Of a stretch of 7,011 nucleotides of DNA, positions 1 through 5,401 are shown piece by piece. The translations under genes and the position numbers were made by a program. Positions within the stretch are counted from its first letter, which is position 1. Each line of letters opens with the position of its first letter. The DNA comes from Proteiniphilum sp. (lineage in GTDB: Bacteria > Bacteroidota > Bacteroidia > Bacteroidales > Dysgonomonadaceae). The stretch covers positions 1-7,011 of the forward strand of contig JAENWZ010000113.1 of NCBI GenBank assembly GCA_016649795.1, given 5' to 3'. The notes beneath the pieces were generated by a model. The model was given only the letters and a program-made list of their open reading frames with translations, ran no database searches and was not told the DNA's origin.

Positions 1-351
1 GAAAAGGGACTGACCCTCCAGTGTATCTGTCGAAACAGCCTAGTATTTAATTGCCGTACCTATCACCATCACAGCAGCGGCTCCCATACCTGTCATGCGT
101 ACACCCAGCTTGTCGAGGATGATACCGCCGAAGATTAGCATCAGCAGGAAGACGTTAAACCAACCGTATGAACTTGTAAATGTTCCATAATCTGCACGCG
201 ACCACCCTAGTTGTCCCTCCAGCAAGCCGGCCAGCGGGGCCATGATATCCGTTAAAAAATATCCGCACAACATCGTGAAAGAGACAATGAAAAGTGCGGA
301 CCATCGTGCCGCTGCAGAGTCTCTGAGCGATTTCCTGATTTTTTCTACCAT
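1..351 (-). pseudogene. MFS transporter, N-terminal part, interrupted by in-frame TAG; runs off the window
   Basis: This is the N-terminal part of a major facilitator superfamily inner-membrane transporter; the substrate is unknown. The start ATG (349-351) opens a 103-residue frame ending at TAG (40-42). Hydrophobic segments lie at about residues 17-36, 58-79 and 86-102. The loop after the second carries an MFS motif A-like stretch, GGIILDKLGVR (75-85). MFS proteins are usually 400 residues or more, so a stop after three helices is premature. The same frame stays open beyond the TAG to base 1 and reads AVSTDTLEGQSLF, which looks like a natural continuation of an MFS helix-loop. This suggests a sense codon (for example TGG to TAG) was changed, with no frameshift needed. 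It lies 94 bp after hutH with its own likely promoter. It could be a pseudogene, a sequencing error or, much less likely, a recoded stop. The family call is firm and the specificity is open. Confidence 0.8.
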
Positions 352-391
352 TTCAAATTTAATTTAAACTGTAATTGACTTATTGAAGGAG

Positions 392-399
392 CAAAGATA
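392..399 (-). promoter_or_regulatory. Bacteroidota-type -7 promoter box for the MFS gene
   Basis: The minus strand reads TATCTTTG, an exact match to the Bacteroidota primary-sigma -7 consensus TAnnTTTG, 40 bases upstream of the MFS ATG. A leader of about 30-40 nt would follow. No TTG (-33 element) sits at the usual 19-21 nt spacing; the TTGs seen are much closer (about 2 and 9 nt upstream). The match therefore rests on the -7 box and its position in the hutH-MFS gap. It implies the MFS gene can be transcribed independently of hut. Confidence 0.5.
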
Positions 400-402
400 A
401 AC

Positions 403-416
403 AAATTGAACAATTT
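403..416. promoter_or_regulatory. A/T-rich palindrome just upstream of the -7 box
   Basis: A perfect inverted repeat, AAATTG-AA-CAATTT on the plus strand (6-bp arms, 2-base centre), ends 3 bases upstream of the TATCTTTG box. Its position fits an operator covering the promoter spacer. As RNA it would form only a weak A/U hairpin with no proper U-run, so it is a poor terminator for the hut transcript. At this base composition, chance occurrence is quite possible. Confidence 0.3.
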
Positions 417-445
417 ATTGGGAAATAGTAACATTTATTCTGACT

Positions 446-1758
446 TCAGAGTGCTTCTGTTTCTAATCTGTTCAGGAATGTCACCGTTTTACGGATCTCT
501 TTGTACATCACAATATCTTCGTCGATAAAGGGGACCTCTTTGCGATAAACCTTCACAACCTTCTCTATCAGCGGTGATGATTTGAGAGGACGACGGAACT
601 CAAGCGCCTGCACACCGTTCATCAGCTCAATGGAGAGGATAATGTCAAGGTTGTCCATCACCTTTAGCAGTTTGATGGCCGATGTGGCTCCCATGCTCAC
701 ATGATCCTCCTGCCCGTTCGATGAGACAATGGAGTCGGTGCTGGCCGCATAGCAGTACATTTTGTTCTGGCTCACCACCGATGCCGCCACATATTGTGGG
801 ATCATGAATCCGGAATTTAATCCGGGGTTGGCCACAAGGAACTCGGGAAGATCACGCTTGCCCAGGATCAGCTGTGCCGTGCGGCGTTCGGATATATTGC
901 CCAGCTCCGCCAGGGCGATGGCCAGAAAATCGAAGGTGATGGCGAGCGGCTGACCGTGGAAGTTCCCGCCAGAAACTTGCGGATGTTCCTACTGGTCTCC
1001 AACTGTCCCGGGTGTGGACGAATCATGTGCAGCCGTTCATCGAAGGGCTCAATATGTCCGTCATACGCATCGAGAGCGATAGCAGCAATCAAATCGGCGC
1101 GTTTGGTTAGCCGCTCCGCCTTCATGATGGCGTAAACACCGTGTGCCGACATGAACTGTGTACCGTTGAGAAGAGCCAGCCCCTCTTTGCTTTTCAGCCT
1201 GATCGGATTCCATCCAAACTCATCGAGTACCGTACCTATATCCCGTTTCTGTCCTTTGTAAAAGACATCACCCACCCCTATCAGCGGCAGGAAGAGGTTG
1301 GCCAGCGGCGCCAGATCGCCTGAGGCTCCCAGTGATCCTTTGTCGTAGACAATAGGCAGGATATCATTGTTGAACAGATCGAGCATCCGCTGGACGGTAA
1401 CTACCTGTACCCCGCTGTAACCCAGCGAGAGCGCGTGTGCTTTAAGCAGGAACATCAACTTGACGATCAGCGGTGTCACCTCCTCACCCACGCTGCAGGC
1501 ATGTGATTTCACCAGGTTCTCCTGTAGTGTGCTTAGATCATCATTCGGGATGGTATGATTGCAGAGCGAACCGAATCCGGTGGTGATGCCATAGATCGGC
1601 TCAGTCTCTGTTTCCATCTTCTTGTCCAGGTAGTCACGGCATCGCTGGATACGTTCTTTGGCCTCAGGAGACAACTCCACTTTAATGTTCCCTGTGATGA
1701 TCCATTCCAGGTCATCAATAGTGAGATCCTCTTTCCCGATATAGTAGATATTTTTCAT
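446..1758 (-). pseudogene. hutH: Histidine ammonia-lyase with internal deletion and frame change
   Basis: HutH deaminates L-histidine to trans-urocanate and ammonia in the cytosol. The N-terminal frame (ATG 1756-1758) has the family landmarks: YGITTGFG with Tyr56, the MIO-forming Ala145-Ser146-Gly147 in GSLGASGDLAPLA, and LLNGTQ with Asn198. It matches the family through RNIRKFLAG (to about residue 265, near base 964), then reads unrelated residues in the wrong frame until a stop at 868-870. The C-terminal part resumes in another frame at GGNFHGQPLA (from base 970) and runs to TGA at 446-448, including NPGLNSGFM and SSNGQEDHVSMG. The joined product would be about 437 residues against about 500 normally. 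The segment between RKFLAG and GGNFHG is absent. It normally carries the RCxPQVxGA and NSxTDNP motifs with catalytic Tyr and Arg, so activity is not expected. Homology is very clear; whether the lesion is natural is not. Confidence 0.9.
962..972 (-). other. Deletion junction in hutH with GGCGGG microhomology
   Basis: On the coding strand the junction reads CTGGCGGGAAC. CTG-GCG-GG belongs to the upstream frame (Leu-Ala-Gly of RKFLAG), while GGC-GGG-AAC belongs to the downstream frame (Gly-Gly-Asn of GGNFHG). The shared GGCGGG at 965-970 is what recombination between two short direct repeats would leave. Because the two copies sit in different codon phases, one event explains both the missing residues (about 60-65) and the frame change; the deleted length should be 1 more than a multiple of 3. 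The missing copy cannot be seen here. Confidence 0.65.
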
Positions 1759-1817
1759 TTCTTCTGCGGTTTATGTTGTGAGTCCGTATCCTATAATTCT
1801 CCCTTTAGTACTCTTCA

Positions 1818-2444
1818 CTATATTTGTGTTTTCACCCAGCGGATCAGCTCCTCTTCTTTCGTGAGAGTCTCTTTCTCTAAACGGTCGCACTTTTCGGTCA
1901 ACTCCCTGACTAAGCTTTCTTCTCTGATACCACTCAGGTTGATACGAACATTGAGCAGAGCTCCTAAAATTGCGGTACGGCATGCCATCATCGCAACCAA
2001 TCCATCAGTTATGACGTTCCTGTTCCCCTTGTGCACCGTTTCTGCGATGCTGCTGAGCATATTGAAAGCGTTTTCAGCCACCTCCATGGGTACCAGTGAG
2101 GCGCTCTTCATCACTATCTGAATCTTATCATTGCGCACAATCATCTCTTGCTCGCTCGCTTTGGGCAGCTTGTAGGCTTCCATCACCAGGCGGTAGGCAT
2201 CCGCATCACGATCAATGTCATTAACAAACCGGTTTCGGTAAGCAGACATCTCTCCTGCCAGCTCTCTCATCCGCTCCTCCACATCGGTATACTTCTTCTT
2301 CCCGATGGTCAGATTGGCCACCATCTCTGCCAGTGCAGAGGCAATAGCGGCATTCAGGGCCGAAGAGCTCCCTCCCCCGGGTACAGCCTCATTGGCCGCG
2401 GTCTTTTCCAGAAACTCCTTTAATGTTAAATCCTGTAGTTTCAT
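1818..2444 (-). CDS. fchA: Formimidoyltetrahydrofolate cyclodeaminase
   Basis: A 208-residue stand-alone cyclodeaminase of the FTCD C-terminal domain family. It converts 5-formimino-THF to 5,10-methenyl-THF and ammonia, the last step of the folate-dependent histidine route, in the cytosol. The start MKLQDLTLKEFLEKTA and the glycine-rich PGGGSSSAL motif (22-30) are typical, followed by the acidic helix around DIDRDADAY (76-84) and the conserved C-terminal stretch from NRNVITDGLVA (141 on). Length is normal for the family and no lesion is visible. The ATG is preceded by A/T-rich DNA without a Shine-Dalgarno sequence. The gene ends in TAG immediately followed by TGA, so TAG acts as a normal stop here. 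It lies 128 bp after hutI and 59 bp before hutH. The partner enzyme FtcD is encoded separately, two genes upstream. The family assignment is strong; the symbol follows common usage. Confidence 0.93.
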   Translation of the reverse strand: MKLQDLTLKEFLEKTAANEAVPGGGSSSALNAAIASALAEMVANLTIGKKKYTDVEERMRELAGEMSAYRNRFVNDIDRDADAYRLVMEAYKLPKASEQEMIVRNDKIQIVMKSASLVPMEVAENAFNMLSSIAETVHKGNRNVITDGLVAMMACRTAILGALLNVRINLSGIREESLVRELTEKCDRLEKETLTKEEELIRWVKTQI

Positions 2445-2572
2445 TATTATTTGTATTAATAGGTTAGCGATTAGCTGTCAGCTTTCAGCTCTTCAGAATC
2501 AAAATTTGCACCTGAAGTGTTTTGTATTCAGTTCTCATCATGTATCATATTAACATTTTGCACATTGGCACA
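2445..2572 (-). repeat. Repeat-bearing hutI-fchA spacer
   Basis: This 128-bp spacer is the longest gap in the operon. On the plus strand, 2464-2498 divides into five imperfect heptamers (TTAGCGA, TTAGCTG, TCAGCTT, TCAGCTC, TTCAGAA), so AGCT recurs every 7 bases. An inverted repeat CTTCAG/CTGAAG (2491-2496 and 2512-2517) has a 15-base loop. Directly after the hutI stop, the coding strand repeats AATGTGC twice within 17 bases. Similar short iterated words occur between genes in Bacteroidales, from memory. No convincing promoter, terminator or small gene is seen. Confidence 0.45.
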
Positions 2573-3811
2573 TTAAATCACGATTTCCCCTTTTTTAATC
2601 ACTGTCTCCACAATATTCATCCCCACATGGTAAGGCAGGAACTTGTAGGAAGGGAACTGCAGCAGCAGCAGGTCACCCTGCTTGCCTATATCGATGCTAC
2701 CGATGCTGTCGGCACGGTTGAGGGCTGCGGCACTGTTGATGGTGAAGGCGGTCACTGCCTCTTCGGGTGTCAGCTGCATATAGATGCAGGCGAGGGCGAA
2801 GAGCAATGGTACCGAGGCTGTAAACGAGCTTCCGGGATTGAGGTCGGTGGCCAGTGCCACGATACACCCAGCATCAATCATCTCACGGCCACGGGCATAA
2901 GGTTCACGCAATGAAAAGGCGGTGAGAGGTAACAGCGTAGCCACCACACTCGCATCTGCCATAGCACGGATACCGGCATCAGAGGCCTGCAAGAGATGAT
3001 CGGCAGAGAGACAATGCATTTCAGCCGCCAGTTCGGCACCCCCCAGCGAGATGATCTCATCGGCATGCATCTTCAGCAGGAAGCCATGCTCACGTGCCGC
3101 CTTCAGGTAGCGGCGTGATTGCGCTATGGTGAAAACCCCTTTCTCGCAGAAGATATCGACACTCTCAGCCAGCTTCTCCTGCGCTACCAGGGGAAACATC
3201 TCCCTGATGTTAAAATCAATAAAAGCATCCTCTCTCCCCTTCCACTCGGCGGGGGTAGCATGTGCACCCATAAAGGTGGGAACCACATCCATCGCATGGG
3301 TCTCATTGAGCCGGCGCATCACACGCAGCTGCTTCAGCTCAGTCTCCCTGTCGAGGCCATACCCGCTCTTCCCCTCCACGGTGGTGATGCCGAGGTGCAT
3401 CATCGCATCGAGGCGTTCATGTCCCGACGGCGTCAGCTCCTCTTCCGTGGCAGCACGGGTGGCATTGGTCGTGTTCACGATACCTCCGCCACGATGCATG
3501 ATATCCATGTAGCTGTCACCTCGCATTCGCCAGGAGAACTCCTCCTCACGGTATCCCCCGAAGACGAAATGGGTATGCGGGTCCACGAAGCCGGGGAGTA
3601 GTGCTTTCCCTTCGGCGTTAGTAATCTGGTAATCTTTTTCTTCCACCGGAATCGGTTCACCCGGTTGCAAGATGTGCGAGATAATCCCGTCGGTGACGAT
3701 CACCGTTCCGTTGTCGATCACCTGCAGGTCGGACATCTCACTCCCTCTTTTCCCTCTAAAACCGCTGCAGGTGACCACCTGCGCTGCGTTCTTGATGATG
3801 ATATTACGCAT
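2573..3811 (-). CDS. hutI: Imidazolonepropionase
   Basis: HutI hydrolyses 4-imidazolone-5-propionate to N-formimino-L-glutamate; it is a cytosolic metal-dependent amidohydrolase. The product is 412 residues, the usual length. Metal-site residues appear in order: His79 and His81 in GFVDPHTHFVFGG, His249 with Glu252 in MHADEI, His272 in the SADH motif, and Asp323 in ATDLNPGS. EGKSGYGL (146-153) is also characteristic. These positions agree within one residue with those I recall for the Bacillus subtilis enzyme. The start is the ATG at 3809-3811, giving MRNIIIKNA. An ATG 35 codons upstream (3916) is in frame but would place the extension inside the preceding transporter gene and has no family counterpart. 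The start overlaps the transporter stop as ATGCGTAA, 8 bases, suggesting translational coupling. No clear Shine-Dalgarno sequence is present. No lesion is seen. Confidence 0.96.
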   Translation of the reverse strand: MRNIIIKNAAQVVTCSGFRGKRGSEMSDLQVIDNGTVIVTDGIISHILQPGEPIPVEEKDYQITNAEGKALLPGFVDPHTHFVFGGYREEEFSWRMRGDSYMDIMHRGGGIVNTTNATRAATEEELTPSGHERLDAMMHLGITTVEGKSGYGLDRETELKQLRVMRRLNETHAMDVVPTFMGAHATPAEWKGREDAFIDFNIREMFPLVAQEKLAESVDIFCEKGVFTIAQSRRYLKAAREHGFLLKMHADEIISLGGAELAAEMHCLSADHLLQASDAGIRAMADASVVATLLPLTAFSLREPYARGREMIDAGCIVALATDLNPGSSFTASVPLLFALACIYMQLTPEEAVTAFTINSAAALNRADSIGSIDIGKQGDLLLLQFPSYKFLPYHVGMNIVETVIKKGEIVI

Positions 3812-4394
3812 TGTTGTTCCGTTTTTCTTTTGCTCTCCACTCTCTCCACCCCAGGATGGCCAGTACGAGAAAGATCGTATACTGGATACTGGTGAAGTAC
3901 AATCCCTGTGATGCATAGATGGGTATGGAGACGATGTTCCCGATGATCCAGAACTGCCAGTTCTCCAGTTTCTTCACCGCCATCAGGATGGTAGCAACAA
4001 GGAAGAAGGAGGTGTTGAATGAATCGATCCAGGGCAGGTATGATTCACTGTAATCTATATCCGATCTGTTTACCCAACGCAACAGCAAGAACACCGACAG
4101 ATAAATTACCGCCACCGACACCCAGGATATGACCTTCTGGGTAGTGCTGCTGCGACTGATCTGCAGCTTCTGACTATCCTCACCGGTACGTGACCACATA
4201 TACCATCCGTAGATATTAGAGGCAAGGTAGACCACATTGATACCTGCGTTGGCATACAATCGTGCGACAAAGCAGATATATATATAAATAGCCACGTTGA
4301 TGATCCCGAAGGGAAATACCAGTATGTTCTCCTTTCGTGCATACCATACACTGAGTACACCAAAAACGACAGCGATTAGTTCTATCCAGTTCAT
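3804..4394 (-). CDS. PnuC-family (nicotinamide riboside type) membrane transporter
   Basis: A 196-residue polytopic inner-membrane protein of the PnuC/NMN-transporter family, which carries nicotinamide riboside and, in relatives, other vitamins such as thiamine. About seven hydrophobic segments are visible, near residues 2-18, 22-42, 48-67, 88-107, 122-140, 146-164 and 168-185. Family hallmarks include FPFGIINVAIY (27-37), SNIYGWYMW (59-67), LPWIDSFNTS (120-129), KKLENWQFWIIGN (141-153) and GLYFTSIQY (164-172). The ATG at 4392-4394 matches the usual start of the family, with no Shine-Dalgarno sequence. Its stop overlaps the hutI start by 8 bases, and it follows ftcD after 63 bp, so it is very likely co-transcribed with hut. 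This context is odd for a vitamin transporter. The substrate cannot be read from the sequence. Import of a pathway compound is speculation; a nicotinamide riboside role, relevant to NAD-dependent HutU, is the family default. Confidence 0.85.
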   Translation of the reverse strand: MNWIELIAVVFGVLSVWYARKENILVFPFGIINVAIYIYICFVARLYANAGINVVYLASNIYGWYMWSRTGEDSQKLQISRSSTTQKVISWVSVAVIYLSVFLLLRWVNRSDIDYSESYLPWIDSFNTSFFLVATILMAVKKLENWQFWIIGNIVSIPIYASQGLYFTSIQYTIFLVLAILGWREWRAKEKRNNNA

Positions 4395-4424
4395 ATATTG
4401 TTACTGTTCATCTGTTACGTTCCG

Positions 4425-4441
4425 TCGGGATCAAATCCCGA
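4425..4441. repeat. Perfect hairpin in the ftcD-pnuC gap
   Basis: The coding strand has TCGGGAT-TTG-ATCCCGA, a perfect 7-bp stem with a 3-base loop, starting 16 bases after the ftcD stop and 30 bases before the next ATG. No U-run follows, so it is not a standard intrinsic terminator. It may stabilise or mark an mRNA processing point, or reduce read-through modestly. The role is inferred only. Confidence 0.4.
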
Positions 4442-4457
4442 AATCGGTGATGATGGT

Positions 4458-5354
4458 TTATTCCATTAGTTTTGCTTCGAGCACCTGCTGCATAGAGAAG
4501 TTCTCCAGACCCAGATAGTAGGCTGCCACATCTGCTAGTGCCTCCATCGGCACCAGACCAATCATTTCGGCTCCTACGACTGCTACTCCGTAGCGGTGCG
4601 CCTCAATGCGCACAAGCTCATGTGCTCGGTAAATGGCCGTCCTGGTATAATCGGTCAGGTTCATAGATACCTGCGTGATACCTCTCTCTTCCAGAGCGAC
4701 ACCCATCGCTTTGCAGAAGCGTAGTCCACCACCCACGTAACGCACTCTTTTAGCGATGGCGGTGGCTATCTCAAGATTATCAGTCCCCAGGTTCACATTA
4801 TAGGCCACCAATGGCATACGGGCACCAATGGCAACAGCTCCGGCAGTGGCATGTCGTCCTGCGGGACCGTAATCAGGCTTCCACTCAGGCTGTTTCATCT
4901 TCTCCGCCAGACCTTCGAACTCACCTTTACGTACTGCTGCCAGGTTCTCGCGATGAGGGGCAGAGGCGGACTTCTCATAAAGAAACACCGGCAGATGAAA
5001 TTGTTCTCCTACCGTTTGTGCCACCTCCTTCGACAGAGCGATGGCTTCCTCCATGGTCACATTTTTTATAGGGATAAAGGGCACCACATCCACTGCACCC
5101 ATGCGTGGGTGCTGCCCCTTATGCTGCGTCAGATCGATCAGCTCCACCGCCTTACCGATGGCTTCAATCACCGCACTCTTCAACGCTTGCGGCTCACCTG
5201 TGACAGTGACTACCGAACGGTTATGATCGGCATCGCTGCTGTAATCCAGCAGCTTCACACCCTCTTTCCCTCTGAATGAGTCCACTATTTTCTCCACTTT
5301 GCTTTTGTCACGTCCCTCACTGAAATTGGGAACGCATTCCATAATCCTGTTCAT
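4458..5354 (-). CDS. ftcD: Glutamate formimidoyltransferase
   Basis: This enzyme transfers the formimino group from N-formimino-L-glutamate to tetrahydrofolate, releasing glutamate and 5-formimino-THF in the cytosol (EC 2.1.2.5). The 298 residues match the transferase half of animal FTCD, without the cyclodeaminase domain, which is encoded separately by fchA. The N-terminus MNRIMECVPNFSEGRD is the classic start. His82 in QHPRMGAVDVVPF corresponds to the catalytic histidine of the mammalian enzyme. Further conserved stretches are EKSASAPHRENLA (147-159), GPAGRHATAGAVAIGAR (near 183-199) and AYNVNLGTDN. The start is supported by a real Shine-Dalgarno sequence, GGAGG, 6 bases upstream, unusual for this window. 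It lies 47 bp after hutU and 63 bp before the PnuC-type gene. No lesion is seen. Confidence 0.95.
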   Translation of the reverse strand: MNRIMECVPNFSEGRDKSKVEKIVDSFRGKEGVKLLDYSSDADHNRSVVTVTGEPQALKSAVIEAIGKAVELIDLTQHKGQHPRMGAVDVVPFIPIKNVTMEEAIALSKEVAQTVGEQFHLPVFLYEKSASAPHRENLAAVRKGEFEGLAEKMKQPEWKPDYGPAGRHATAGAVAIGARMPLVAYNVNLGTDNLEIATAIAKRVRYVGGGLRFCKAMGVALEERGITQVSMNLTDYTRTAIYRAHELVRIEAHRYGVAVVGAEMIGLVPMEALADVAAYYLGLENFSMQQVLEAKLME

Positions 5355-5360
5355 AATGTT

Positions 5361-5365
5361 CCTCC
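5361..5365 (-). promoter_or_regulatory. Shine-Dalgarno sequence of ftcD
   Basis: GGAGG on the coding strand sits 6 bases before the ftcD ATG. It is the only strong Shine-Dalgarno match I see before a gene start here; the others have A/T-rich leaders. It fixes the ftcD start at 5354. Confidence 0.6.
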
Positions 5366-5366
5366 G

Positions 5367-5383
5367 GCTCCTTCATAAGGAGC
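5367..5383. promoter_or_regulatory. Hairpin abutting the ftcD ribosome binding site
   Basis: The coding strand has GCTCCTT-ATG-AAGGAGC, a perfect 7-bp stem with a 3-base loop, separated from the ftcD Shine-Dalgarno sequence by one base. The right arm itself contains AAGGAG, a second Shine-Dalgarno-like word that the stem hides. No U-run follows, so it is not a terminator. It could affect ribosome access at ftcD or mark an mRNA processing point between hutU and ftcD. A smaller inverted repeat, TTGC-ATA-GCAA (5385-5395), lies just upstream. Confidence 0.4.
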
Positions 5384-5401
5384 TTTGCTATGCAATATTT
5401 T

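Noticed and set aside
352..445. Intrinsic terminator after hutH
   Set aside because: No GC-rich stem followed by a U-run is present; the only palindrome is A/T-rich and fits better as a promoter-proximal element.
762..953. Plus-strand open frame of 63 codons across the hutH region
   Set aside because: It is antisense to clear hutH coding sequence and has no recognisable protein features.
1555..2121. Plus-strand open frame of 188 codons opposite hutH and fchA
   Set aside because: It spans two well-supported genes on the other strand; its composition looks like a reverse-complement shadow and shows no family motif.
2655..2675. CTG/CAG triplet run near the 3' end of hutI
   Set aside because: Four Leu codons in a normal part of the protein; an in-frame codon-use effect, not a functional repeat.
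3119..3601. Plus-strand open frame of 160 codons opposite hutI
   Set aside because: The opposite strand encodes conserved hutI residues throughout; no ribosome site or known motif supports this frame.
3812..3916. A 35-codon N-terminal extension of hutI from the upstream in-frame ATG
   Set aside because: It lies wholly within the PnuC-type gene, has no resemblance to imidazolonepropionase N-termini, and MRNIIIKNA is the family-like start.
4276..4286. Dinucleotide run ATATATATATA inside the PnuC-type gene as a phase-variation tract
   Set aside because: Only five units and it encodes an expected hydrophobic Ile-Tyr stretch in frame; too short to argue for switching.
5318..5376. A 19-codon minus-strand frame starting in the hairpin loop upstream of ftcD
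   Set aside because: Its start codon is buried in the stem-loop and it overlaps the ftcD start; a short frame of this size is expected by chance.
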